A DNA stretch of 12,037 nucleotides from Acidobacteriota bacterium (GCA_021789565.1 JAJYJL010000106.1:1-12037); one strand, 5' to 3'; counted from the stretch's first letter, positions 1 to 8,765 are shown. Numbers and translations are program-made. The notes: generated by a model not told the origin, from the sequence alone.

Positions 1-1
1 C

Positions 2-1786
<1,785 letters not shown>

Positions 1787-1864
1787 GAACGACCAGCGAT
1801 GCCGCGCCGTTCCAGGCCGGCCGAATAGCTGCTGGTGAGGATACCCGGGTCTAAATCTTAGCCT

Positions 1865-1870
1865 GAGGAG
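1865..1870 (+). promoter_or_regulatory. Shine-Dalgarno site of the IHF-like gene
   Basis: GAGGAG lies six bases before the ATG at 1877 and fixes that start. I see no clear promoter or U-tract terminator in the 90-base gap after rpsA, so read-through from rpsA is plausible. Confidence 0.75.
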
Positions 1871-1876
1871 TCGAGC

Positions 1877-2254
1877 ATGACAAAAGCTGACTTGATTGAG
1901 GATGTTGCTCGGAAGACAGAGTTGAGCCGTAAAGACTCTGAGGTGATCGTCGATACTATTTTCGAGGGTATCGTCAAATCCCTCCGAGGTGGAGATAAGA
2001 TCGAAATCCGGGGGTTTGGAAGTTTCAGAACGCGCCACCGGAATTCCCGCGTGGGAAGAAACCCAAAGACTGGCGAGCGCGTGGATGTACCCGCCAAAGA
2101 TATCCCTTACTTTAAACCCAGCAAAGAGCTGAAAGACATTGTAAACAGTGGCCAGGGGACGGATCATCCGGTTCAGGCAGATTCACCTGCTGCGGTGCCG
2201 GCGCCGCAGCCAATGAGCGAAACGCCCTCCAAGCCAGCCATTCCCGAAGAGTAA
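1877..2254 (+). CDS. ihfB: IHF/HU-family DNA-bending protein (IHF beta-like)
   Basis: This is a small dimeric nucleoid protein that bends DNA by inserting a beta-arm into the minor groove. Residues 1-91 form one complete bacterial DNA-binding domain. It has an N-terminal helical dimerisation part (MTKADLIEDVA), the core strand GDKIEIRGFGSF (about 39-50), and the arm tip GRNPKTGE (60-67), in which Pro63 is the expected intercalating residue. The end, PYFKPSKELKD, is typical of the family. The IEIRGFGSF core and the place directly after rpsA match E. coli ihfB, so the beta label is preferred, but HU or IHF alpha cannot be excluded. Residues 92-125 form an unusual Pro/Ala/Glu-rich tail absent from standard 90-100-residue members. 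The ATG has a good SD. The HIT gene starts 24 bases after the stop, suggesting one transcript. Confidence 0.9.
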   Translation: MTKADLIEDVARKTELSRKDSEVIVDTIFEGIVKSLRGGDKIEIRGFGSFRTRHRNSRVGRNPKTGERVDVPAKDIPYFKPSKELKDIVNSGQGTDHPVQADSPAAVPAPQPMSETPSKPAIPEE

Positions 2255-2278
2255 TCTTCCCGCCGGCGGTTATTGGAC

Positions 2279-2767
2279 ATGGATTATTTGTGGACCCCGT
2301 GGCGGTTTCAATACGTCAGCGGGGGGACCCAGAATCAGGGGTGCATTTTCTGCGAAAAAGCTTCCGCAGATCCCTCAAGCGACCGTGAGCACCTGATTCT
2401 TTACCGGGGCAAGGCAAATTTTGTCCTGTTGAACCTTTACCCGTACACGGCGGGCCACGCTATGGTTGTTCCGTACGCGCATGTCGCAGAACTGACTGAA
2501 GCGCCGGTGGAAACGCTGGCGGAGATGATGGCCCTGGCCCAGCAGCTTCAGCGCGCCCTGAAGGACGTTTACCATCCCGAAGGATATAATCTCGGTTTGA
2601 ACATGGGCCGCTGTGCGGGGGCCGGAGTTGAGCACCACGTCCACATGCACATCCTGCCCCGCTGGACCGGCGATTCAAATTTCATGACCGTGATAGGCGA
2701 AACCCGGGTCGAGCCGGAGGACCTTGCAACCACCTACGACAAGCTGTTCAAATTCTTCCGCAAGTAA
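2279..2767 (+). CDS. HIT-family nucleotide phosphorylase/hydrolase (Ap4A phosphorylase-like)
   Basis: HIT proteins cleave or phosphorolyse nucleotide phosphoanhydrides such as Ap4A or AMP derivatives through a covalent nucleotidyl-histidine. This 162-residue protein has a CIFC zinc-ligand pair (Cys22, Cys25), the fold-core strand NFVLLNLYPYTAGHAMVVP (48-66), the NMGRCAGAGVEHH segment, and the signature H120-V-H122-M-H124-I-L, in which His122 is the expected nucleophile. The WTPWR N-terminus and the C-terminal region after HILPRW (GDSNFMTVIGETRV) resemble the actinobacterial Ap4A phosphorylase-type HIT subgroup; this is family knowledge and the substrate is not proven. I chose the ATG at 2279 (MDYLWTPWR) over an in-frame TTG six bases upstream because homologues commonly begin this way. 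The SD is weak (GGCGGT). It lies 24 bases after the IHF-like gene in the same orientation, so it is probably translated from the same message. Confidence 0.9.
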   Translation: MDYLWTPWRFQYVSGGTQNQGCIFCEKASADPSSDREHLILYRGKANFVLLNLYPYTAGHAMVVPYAHVAELTEAPVETLAEMMALAQQLQRALKDVYHPEGYNLGLNMGRCAGAGVEHHVHMHILPRWTGDSNFMTVIGETRVEPEDLATTYDKLFKFFRK

Positions 2768-2787
2768 AATCTCAAGATGCGAGATTT
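2767..2787 (+). other. hairpin directly after the HIT gene stop codon
   Basis: Seven-base perfect arms AAATCTC and GAGATTT with a seven-base loop begin on the last base of the stop codon. No T-run follows, so it is not a canonical intrinsic terminator. It could protect the 3' end of the upstream mRNA. Confidence 0.4.
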
Positions 2788-2808
2788 CGGGCGTGATCCG
2801 CGCCTCCC

Positions 2809-2820
2809 GCGGGGCCCCGC
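2809..2820. repeat. 12-base perfect GC palindrome
   Basis: GCGGGGCCCCGC reads identically on both strands in the convergent spacer. It lacks a loop and a T-tract. Its role is unknown and it may be chance in GC-rich DNA. Confidence 0.35.
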
Positions 2821-2844
2821 CTCCAGGGAATCCCCACTGCAAAT

Positions 2845-2874
2845 AAAAAAAGGGAGGACCGATGGATCCTCCCT
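2845..2874 (-). terminator. intrinsic terminator of the outer-membrane receptor gene
   Basis: On the minus strand, arms AGGGAGGA and TCCTCCCT (2874-2867 and 2858-2851) pair over eight bases around an eight-base loop. They run directly into seven T residues, followed by ATTT. It lies about 50 bases past the stop of the minus-strand receptor gene. Read from the plus strand, the A-run comes before the hairpin, so it would serve the HIT side poorly. Confidence 0.85.
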
Positions 2875-2923
2875 CTCAGATCATTAAGCCGTCGCCCCAT
2901 GCCAGAGCGGCGAAGTAATGTGT

Positions 2924-5900
2924 TTAGAAAGTGAACCGAAGGGCCAACTGGATATTTCGGTGGCCGAATCGGTTGGTCTCAACACCGGTAGCCTGATTAA
3001 CTTCGTTGACGTAGGGGACCATCGTCGAGGTAGCGTGGTTAAATGCGTCATACATCTCCGCTCGGAATTGGAGAGCGTACCGCTCTGTTACTTTGAAGTT
3101 CTTATAAATCCCAAGGTCCAGGCTATACTTGCTCGGCGCACGGAAGGCATTCCGTGTGTACATACTGCTCGGGAACGGACCGTAGTCAGACACGCCGACC
3201 GTGGGATTTACGTAGGAAGAATCAAACAGCGGATTACCCGACGAGTCATAATAAGGGATCCAGGTAAAGGTATCGGGCGATCCCGGAACGGGGACTTCCT
3301 TCCCGTTCTTGGAAAAGCCTGACGTCCCCGACATCTTCATAGCCCGCGGGCAGTACCAATAAGCGTTGGTGCAATCGAAGACCGTAAACGGGAAGCCTGA
3401 ACTGACTGCAAAAATGGGGGTGACTTCCCAGCCGTTTAGCACCTGACCAGTGACGCCATGGAAGTCCCGGGCAAAGGGAATATCCCAAACGGCGCCCATG
3501 GAGAAGCGGTTGGTGTTGTCGAACTCGGCCGGACCGTAGTCCAGGCCGGGGTTGAAAGGATCGAGGTAACCGACGTTCCAATCGAAGTTGCCATCACTGA
3601 AAGTCGAGCTGAGGTCATCTTTTGCGCTTCCGTACGTGTAATTCGCTGCCAGCGTCAACCCCGTGCTGCGGAAATTCTGCAACTTGAAGCCCACGTTCAT
3701 CGAGTTATACAGAGACACGCCGTCGCTGTTCCGCCGGTACGAACCGATGCTGTACTGGTCGTTCAGGGGGGCAAAGGGATTCGTGGCCATCGACTCACCC
3801 AGGAAGAGATTGCCGTAACCCGGCCGGTTGAAGTCGCTCAGCGAATACATGCGCTCGCCCCTGGAGCCGGAATAGCCGATGGTAACGAGCGCGTGCGAGG
3901 CCAGTTGCTCCTCAAAGGTCAGGCTATAAAGATGCGCGTAGGCGGTCTTGATGTTCGGGTTTACATTGCGGAAAGAGGCGTGCGGCAAGGCAACCGATCC
4001 ACTGGTTCCGCCGAGCGGGCCGACGTTCGAGTTGGTGATGTTGCCGGCATCAGGGGCCGAGAGAGTAATGACGGCGTAGTTCGGCGGATTCTGGATCACG
4101 TTGAACGTCACGTTGCCGAAGTTCCGCTCGTAGCCAATGCTGTAGCCTCCGCGGAGGGAGGATTTGCCGTTGCCAAACACGTCCCAGGCAAAGCCGACGT
4201 GCGGCGAAAAGTCCTTATAGTCCGGCGCCCAAAGGCCGCCGACAGGACTCTTGTCAGCAATCTGTATCGTGCCATTGTGGTACTGCTCGTAAAAGTTGCT
4301 GCCGCTGCCCAGATAAAAATTCGAGTCGAGGTTCGGATTCTTGTTGTGCTGGACACCGTAATAGTCCCAGCGCACACCGAGCGTCAGGGTCAGCCTCGGC
4401 CGGACCTTCCACTCATCGGAAGTGTAAAGCCCCCATTCGTTGTACCGGTTGCTGCGGGTAAAGTTGGGCGGGCCCACCGGCAGCGTAACGGTGCAATCGG
4501 GCGTGGGGTTCGAGGGGTCTACGCAAGGGAATTTTCCCTGAGGATTGACGGCCGCCTTGTAAAGATAGAGATTGCCGGTCATGAAGTTATCGAGCGCGTC
4601 GGTGCCGCCTGAAGACAGGGCCTCAACCGCTTCCTCGTAGGCGCCGAAGGCGCGATTGTCGATCAGGTAGGTGTACGAGCCGCCAAAACGGAACGTGTGC
4701 GACCCATGCGACATGCTTATATCCTCATAAAATTCATAGAAGTTCTGAGGCCCGCCAAAGGGAATCGCGTTGCCCGGCGTGGTGCCGCTGTAACCTGGAA
4801 GGATGGCCGTATAGCCGCCGACCGGTATGCCTCCCGAATTGGCCAGGTAGAGCGTTGGTCCGATCGGGGCCTTGCCGAGTGGCTGCAGGTCGCCCAACCG
4901 GTTGTACACGACTTTGGACTGGCTGACGATGCTGGGCGTTATGGTCCGCGTGAAGGAGATGAGGGCGTTCTGGTCGGAGATGGTTTCACCGGTTTCGTAG
5001 CCCGCGTACGGGCTGGTGTTGACGGTCCCATCGAAACGGGCGTCGTGGTTCTGCGCGAAACGAACGTACATCTGCGACTTGTCGCTGATGTTCCAGTCCA
5101 CCCGGCTGTCAACCATGAGTTGATTGGTGGGGAGACCCGCGCCGGCGTCAGCCGGAGTGTTGTAGGTGACCTTATCCCACATGGGTGCGGTAATCGGATA
5201 GGCCAAGCAGGGTCCGAGAGTACTCTTCGCGCAGGGATCTGACCCCTGATTGATAAGATCCTGGCGCGAATAAACCGCCAGCGTATTCAGGTCGGATCGT
5301 TTTGCCCCGTAGGTATTGAAAAAGTCCTGCGTGTAAGGGGAGGAAGCGTTAATGAACGCATTGTCTGGGATCATAAAAACCTGGGGAGCTGCACTGCGGA
5401 TGCGGTTCCATTCCGGATTCACGAAGAAGAAAAGCTTGTCCTTCTTGATGGGGCCGCCCACAGAAAACCCAAACTGGTTGCGTGTGTAGATACCCTTATC
5501 AATGCCATTGGCATTGTTGTAAAAATCATTGGAAGCCAGTTTTGAAACACGGTTGTACTCGTAAACCGAGCCGTGAAACTGGTTGGTGCCGCTCTTGGTG
5601 GCCACGTTGACGACACCGGCATCGGCGCGGCCGTATTGCGCTCCAAAATTGTTGGTCAGAACCGTGTATTCCTGCACTGAGTCCAGAGGGACGGGTTGGC
5701 CCACTGCGGCAATGAATTCGTCGTTGTTAGCCGCCCCATCGAGTTGTACGTTCGTTCCCGCAGCGCGCAATCCGTTGATCGCAACCCCCACCCCGCGGCC
5801 GCTCGGATCATCCGTAGAAACGTTGCCGGATATCGTCACGAAATCGTAAGGGTTGCGGGTCAGCGAGGGAAGCTGCTGAATTTCCTGCGCCGTGATGGAT

Positions 5901-6325
5901 GAGGACACCGTAGGCGTTTCCGTGTTCACCATTGTGGGGCCGGTCCCGGTAACTTCCACCATGACGGCAGAGCCGGCAACGGCGAGGCGGACTCGCACGT
6001 TCACAATCCCGCCGACACGCAGAACAACTGTCTGTGTGGTTTTCACGAATCCGGGTGCTTCAACCGCCACGGAGTAATTGCCCGGAAGAAGGTTCGTCGC
6101 AACATAGTAGCCACTGGCGTCCGACTTGACGTTGCGGACGGCTCCGGTCGCAACATTGGTGATCGTCACTTGAGCGTTCGGTATGACCGCATCACTCGGG
6201 TCCGTGATCGTCCCACCAATTCTGCCAGTCTCAACTTGCGCTCTGCTTGAACCAGGAACCAGGAAGAAAACCAGCGACGTAGCGAGAATAAGATGAAATA
6301 ATCGCCGTTCAATCAATCTACTCAT
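2924..6325 (-). CDS. Oar-like TonB-dependent receptor with carboxypeptidase-regulatory domain
   Basis: Predicted outer-membrane beta-barrel receptor of 1133 residues. A signal peptide spans about residues 1-29 (basic start, hydrophobic LILATSLVFFLV, likely cleavage after SSRA). Residues 33-118 form a CarboxypepD_reg Ig-like domain (GRIGGTITDPSDAVIPNAQV, then GYYVATNLLPGNY). A plug-like region follows at about 128-235 (SSSITAQEIQQLP, QLDGAANNDE, NNFGAQYGRADAGVVNVATKSGTN). The remainder is rich in aromatic beta-strands, e.g. LTLTLGVRWDYYG, and ends in a terminal Phe (LALRFTF), as expected for BAM-assembled barrels. Such proteins are greatly expanded in Acidobacteriota and are usually linked to uptake of large substrates, often carbohydrates; the ligand here is unknown. 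No TonB box is obvious. The ATG has a strong SD (TAAGGAGG, seven-base spacing). It is monocistronic: no SusD-like, TonB or enzyme partner lies beside it, and it ends at a clear terminator. Confidence 0.92.
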   Translation of the reverse strand: MSRLIERRLFHLILATSLVFFLVPGSSRAQVETGRIGGTITDPSDAVIPNAQVTITNVATGAVRNVKSDASGYYVATNLLPGNYSVAVEAPGFVKTTQTVVLRVGGIVNVRVRLAVAGSAVMVEVTGTGPTMVNTETPTVSSSITAQEIQQLPSLTRNPYDFVTISGNVSTDDPSGRGVGVAINGLRAAGTNVQLDGAANNDEFIAAVGQPVPLDSVQEYTVLTNNFGAQYGRADAGVVNVATKSGTNQFHGSVYEYNRVSKLASNDFYNNANGIDKGIYTRNQFGFSVGGPIKKDKLFFFVNPEWNRIRSAAPQVFMIPDNAFINASSPYTQDFFNTYGAKRSDLNTLAVYSRQDLINQGSDPCAKSTLGPCLAYPITAPMWDKVTYNTPADAGAGLPTNQLMVDSRVDWNISDKSQMYVRFAQNHDARFDGTVNTSPYAGYETGETISDQNALISFTRTITPSIVSQSKVVYNRLGDLQPLGKAPIGPTLYLANSGGIPVGGYTAILPGYSGTTPGNAIPFGGPQNFYEFYEDISMSHGSHTFRFGGSYTYLIDNRAFGAYEEAVEALSSGGTDALDNFMTGNLYLYKAAVNPQGKFPCVDPSNPTPDCTVTLPVGPPNFTRSNRYNEWGLYTSDEWKVRPRLTLTLGVRWDYYGVQHNKNPNLDSNFYLGSGSNFYEQYHNGTIQIADKSPVGGLWAPDYKDFSPHVGFAWDVFGNGKSSLRGGYSIGYERNFGNVTFNVIQNPPNYAVITLSAPDAGNITNSNVGPLGGTSGSVALPHASFRNVNPNIKTAYAHLYSLTFEEQLASHALVTIGYSGSRGERMYSLSDFNRPGYGNLFLGESMATNPFAPLNDQYSIGSYRRNSDGVSLYNSMNVGFKLQNFRSTGLTLAANYTYGSAKDDLSSTFSDGNFDWNVGYLDPFNPGLDYGPAEFDNTNRFSMGAVWDIPFARDFHGVTGQVLNGWEVTPIFAVSSGFPFTVFDCTNAYWYCPRAMKMSGTSGFSKNGKEVPVPGSPDTFTWIPYYDSSGNPLFDSSYVNPTVGVSDYGPFPSSMYTRNAFRAPSKYSLDLGIYKNFKVTERYALQFRAEMYDAFNHATSTMVPYVNEVNQATGVETNRFGHRNIQLALRFTF

Positions 6326-6332
6326 AACTTAG

Positions 6333-6340
6333 CCTCCTTA
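6333..6340 (-). promoter_or_regulatory. strong Shine-Dalgarno site of the receptor gene
   Basis: TAAGGAGG on the minus strand lies seven bases before the ATG ending at 6325 and fixes that start. I could not pick out a convincing promoter for this gene farther upstream. Confidence 0.85.
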
Positions 6341-7165
6341 AATAGACGACACCCGAGGCGCGCTCCGCTGAGATCGCACTGCCTGCAACCGCCTGCGGTT
6401 CAGGAAACGCAAATGAGCAGCGCTATGGTGTACTCCCAAGTCCCGGCCCGAAACCAGGTTCACACCTGCAAACTAACAAATGGCGCCCTGAGCACAGATA
6501 GCCAGATCTTGAGGAATAGTCTTCATCAAGGGGTTCCATGACTCCTGAGCTGTCGCGAATTCTGTCTGTTCTCAACCAGTGAAGCAGTGATCCCCATCAC
6601 ACTACCATGTGACGAACTTCATGTTTTTGGTCGGAGAACCTTGGACTTGGGTTGAAATCCCCCAGTGGGAGCCCGGATCGCGGTGACGCCGATATTATTA
6701 ACCTTCCTGCTCGTGCCTGCTGCTTATTAAACCACCGTGCCCCGGAATCTCCAATTTGCACGCCAGAATTTCTGATTTCAGTTTTAAGGCCTGGTGACAA
6801 TCCTTTTCGGCAAGTTTCAACGCGGGCCAGTTTCGGTAAAAGGACCTGGTCCGCACCGTGACAAAGGTGTCAAATTGCGAGAAAAACAATTTTCTGTCCA
6901 ATATGTGGACGTTTTGTACAGCGAAAGTACCCGTCTCTAAAACCTACTTAGTTCAATGGGTACAAACGCGTTCTCTAAATTCCTGGCAGCGGTCTGTAAA
7001 ACAGTTGGAAAGCAGAGACCTGGTGCGAACAGCATGCCGATGCCGGAACTCTCAACCCCGTAATCCATCAGGAAAGCCGGCGTATTGGAACGCTCAGGCG
7101 AGTGGTCACTTCTACACTTGAGCACGGTTTTCTCGTCAAGTTCGTCTTCTTTCGAACAACCTGGC
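6341..7165. other. long spacer without a credible gene
   Basis: This region lies between the divergent receptor and UvrC-like genes. The only open frames (60-90 codons on either strand) have no SD, no domain-like pattern and no family resemblance. Composition looks more AT-rich than the flanking genes, especially 6690-7010. It contains the dyad cluster at 6842-6930. I searched by eye for a -24/-12 (sigma54) promoter on both strands and found none with correct spacing. Confidence 0.6.
6842..6930. repeat. cluster of five short inverted repeats
   Basis: Consecutive, non-overlapping dyads: GGACC-T-GGTCC (6842-6852), TGACA-AAGG-TGTCA (6859-6872), AGAAAA-ACAA-TTTTCT (6880-6895), GTCCA-ATATG-TGGAC (6896-6910), and a weaker GTAC-N7-GTAC (6916-6930). 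Arms are perfect. The arrangement looks like a multi-operator or enhancer-type regulatory region, possibly serving either divergent gene, but no regulator gene lies nearby and the function is inferred only from the symmetry. Confidence 0.45.
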
Positions 7166-7195
7166 TTGACCGGTCGATTACCCAGAAACTAAAAT
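7166..7195 (+). promoter_or_regulatory. sigma70-type promoter of the UvrC-like gene
   Basis: TTGACC (7166-7171) and TAAAAT (7190-7195) are separated by 18 bases. Transcription would begin near 7202, about 17 bases before the ATG at 7219. This argues against the longer GTG-started reading frame from 7102. Confidence 0.5.
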
Positions 7196-7218
7196 CGGCT
7201 CAAGCTCCGGAAACACGC

Positions 7219-8352
7219 ATGAGACTTGAAAACTCGCTGGAATTCGATCCGAAAGCCGAAAGCGAACTATTCTTTCGACAATTCGACCATCGCCCGGCGG
7301 TTTTTGCTCTCTTCTCGGAACAGAGTGCAACAACCGGCGCAGCGCCGTACTTAGGACGCACACAGGACCTCCACCGGCGGTTAAGGCGAGTCCTACGAAA
7401 ACCCGAGGAAAATTCCAGACTCCTGAATCTTCGAGAAATAACCCGGCGCGTCGATTATCAATATGCCGGCTCGGGCTTCGAGATGCGCTGGCTGATCTAC
7501 CATTTGAACCGCCACTATTATCCCCGCCAATACCGGGCGCGTTTGCGGCTCAAGGCCCCCGCGCTGCTCAAGTTGAATCTCCGAAATCGATTTCCGCGGC
7601 TCTATCCCACGCGGCGCATTTCAAAGGATGGCTGTCTCTACTACGGCCCGTTCCCTTCCCGGGCGGCCGCTGAGCGATTTGCAGGTGAATTTCTCGATCT
7701 CTTCAAAATCCGCCGTTGTGTTGAAGACCTCGATCCCGACCCCTCCCATCCCGGATGCATTTACTCGCAGATGCGCATGTGCATGGCGCCCTGTTTCAAG
7801 GGTTGCAGTGACAGCGAGTACCACCAGGAGGTCGAGCGCGTCGTCGAATTTTTGACCACCGAGGGCCTTTCCCTCGAGCGGAGCGTTAAGGCCCAACGAG
7901 ATAAGGCTTCAGACAGGCTTGATTTTGAGCGTGCTGGACAATTGCATCGCAAGATCAAAAAGATTCATGACGCGCTGGCGCTTAAACCGGAACCCGTCCG
8001 AAACCTAAACGACCTTCACGCGGTTCTTGTTTTGCCGGGCTCAAAACACAAGACCGTATCTTTTTTTCTGATGCGATCGGGTAATCTGCTCGGCCCCGGA
8101 TCCATGGACCTCGAAGAGAATGTCTCCTCGCCGCTTTCTCTGGACGAACGCTTTCGTCTGCTTTTCGATGAGTTGCTGCGCGATGCAGACGAATCCCCCG
8201 GGACGGCCTCCTGGGAGCATTTGAGTCTGTTCGCCAGATGGTATTACAGCAGTTTCCGCCAGGGGGAACTCGTCATGCTCTCTTCCCCATCCCAGATTCC
8301 TCACGCCAGGCTAATCCGAATTTGTCGCAAGATTGTGGTGGAACCTGTCTGA
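7219..8352 (+). CDS. short UvrC-like protein with degenerate GIY-YIG domain
   Basis: It resembles the N-terminal half of excinuclease subunit UvrC. The 377-residue product (ATG 7219) has: a GIY-YIG-like region (26-110; PAVF for the GIY part, PYLGRTQDL for YIG); the UvrC linker YYGPFPSRAAAERF (141-154); four cysteines C167-x12-C180-x7-C188-x3-C192, close to the spacing of the E. coli UvrC 4Fe-4S ligands; and a UVR motif (about 225-252, LDFERAGQL) that in UvrC contacts UvrB. A stretch (266-350) like the segment before the RNase H-like domain follows. That C-terminal nuclease and the helix-hairpin-helix domain are absent. By alignment from memory with Thermotoga UvrC, Tyr19 becomes Phe29, Tyr43 becomes Val58, Glu76 becomes Ile93 and Asn88 is not kept; Tyr29 and Arg39 remain. 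The frame extends to a GTG at 7102, but those 39 residues look unconserved and the promoter lies inside them. Role unknown: a Cho-like or non-catalytic repair factor is possible. Confidence 0.83.
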   Translation: MRLENSLEFDPKAESELFFRQFDHRPAVFALFSEQSATTGAAPYLGRTQDLHRRLRRVLRKPEENSRLLNLREITRRVDYQYAGSGFEMRWLIYHLNRHYYPRQYRARLRLKAPALLKLNLRNRFPRLYPTRRISKDGCLYYGPFPSRAAAERFAGEFLDLFKIRRCVEDLDPDPSHPGCIYSQMRMCMAPCFKGCSDSEYHQEVERVVEFLTTEGLSLERSVKAQRDKASDRLDFERAGQLHRKIKKIHDALALKPEPVRNLNDLHAVLVLPGSKHKTVSFFLMRSGNLLGPGSMDLEENVSSPLSLDERFRLLFDELLRDADESPGTASWEHLSLFARWYYSSFRQGELVMLSSPSQIPHARLIRICRKIVVEPV

Positions 8353-8422
8353 CCGTGGGCACGGAGGGAACCCAGGATGTAAGCTCGCTCCCCCATCACT
8401 TCAGGCCATTAGTGGATTGTCT

Positions 8423-8692
8423 TTGTGAAAGGGCCACGACTTCAGTCGTGCCGTTGGAGCACCTCAAAAGCTCCTGTGGGGCTTCAGAGGCTGCTGAAAA
8501 ACGGTTGCCAGTCCGCCATTCCGATCCCGCGCAGCGGGAGAGGAATCTGCTTTTGATCCAGTGACGGCAAACAAAGCAGATTCCTCGGGCCAACAAAGAA
8601 CATCGGCCCTTGATGACGGTTTCGGGCGTTTTTCAGCGATCTCTAAAGTCGTGCCCCTTCTCCCCCTTTCGCCGCTACATCCTCTGGTTCAT
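8423..8692 (+). repeat. interspersed hairpin repeat, copy A (interrupted)
   Basis: This shares ordered blocks with copy B at 11269-11428 in the same orientation: TTGTGAA, the CACGACTTCAGTCG hairpin (here six-base arms with TTCA loop, 8435-8450), GGAGC-CCTCAAAAGC-CCTG (about 8456-8476, GGAGC/GCTCC hairpin), and at the right end a CCCCTTT then CTACATCC then GGTTCAT series (8663-8692). The middle is replaced by the palindromic element at 8493-8637. Hairpin repeats of this style are common between genes in Acidobacteriota. The sequence contains no gene of its own. Confidence 0.75.
8493..8637. mobile_element. 145-base MITE-like palindromic element inside repeat A
   Basis: It is bounded by perfect 11-base terminal inverted repeats GCTGAAAAACG (8493-8503) and CGTTTTTCAGC (8627-8637). 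Inside is a second perfect inverted repeat with 14-base arms (GAGGAATCTGCTTT at 8540-8553, complement at 8573-8586) around a 19-base loop, preceded by a six-base-arm hairpin TCCCGC-GCA-GCGGGA (8525-8539). It has no coding capacity. Copy B lacks this segment. The inner GAGGAATCTGC palindrome resembles a repeat family seen between genes of several bacterial phyla. No target-site duplication is evident to me, so mobility is inferred from structure. Confidence 0.55.
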
Positions 8693-8723
8693 GAATAGAC
8701 AGTCACGGGAGCGTTATCTTTGT

Positions 8724-8752
8724 TTGACTGTTATAAAGGGTGATCCTAGAAT
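8724..8752 (+). promoter_or_regulatory. sigma70 promoter of the penicillin-binding protein gene
   Basis: TTGACT (8724-8729) and TAGAAT (8747-8752) are spaced by exactly 17 bases. The expected transcription start is near 8759, about 16 bases before the ATG at 8775, giving a very short leader. Confidence 0.65.
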
Positions 8753-8758
8753 TGGTGA

Positions 8759-8765
8759 AGAGGGA
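8759..8765 (+). promoter_or_regulatory. Shine-Dalgarno site deciding the PBP start
   Basis: AGAGGGA lies nine bases before ATG 8775. The reading frame is open further upstream to an ATG at 8610, but that stretch lies in repeat DNA and before the promoter, so 8775 is preferred. Confidence 0.65.

Noticed and set aside
3458..4612. 384-codon open frame on the plus strand inside the receptor gene
   Set aside because: It is antisense to a clear receptor coding sequence with signal peptide, SD and terminator. Its translation has no recognisable domain and looks like the shadow of GC-rich codon use.
6858..7121. 87-codon open frame in the long spacer
   Set aside because: It has no SD, runs through the dyad cluster, has an irregular residue composition and matches no family I recognise.
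7102..7218. Upstream GTG start adding 39 residues to the UvrC-like protein
   Set aside because: The extra residues do not resemble UvrC, no SD precedes the GTG, and the best promoter (7166-7195) lies inside this stretch.
6800..7218. Sigma54 (-24/-12) promoter associated with the dyad cluster
   Set aside because: Several TGG and TGC pairs occur on both strands, but none has the required ten-base spacing between GG and GC.
8353..8422. Remnant of a UvrC C-terminal nuclease after a frameshift
   Set aside because: I looked in all frames after the UvrC-like stop and saw no RNase H-like or helix-hairpin-helix motif; the sequence passes straight into repeat DNA.
8423..8692. CRISPR array or tRNA-like structure in the repeat region
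   Set aside because: There are no evenly spaced identical repeats with unique spacers and no cloverleaf. The structure is explained by nested inverted repeats.
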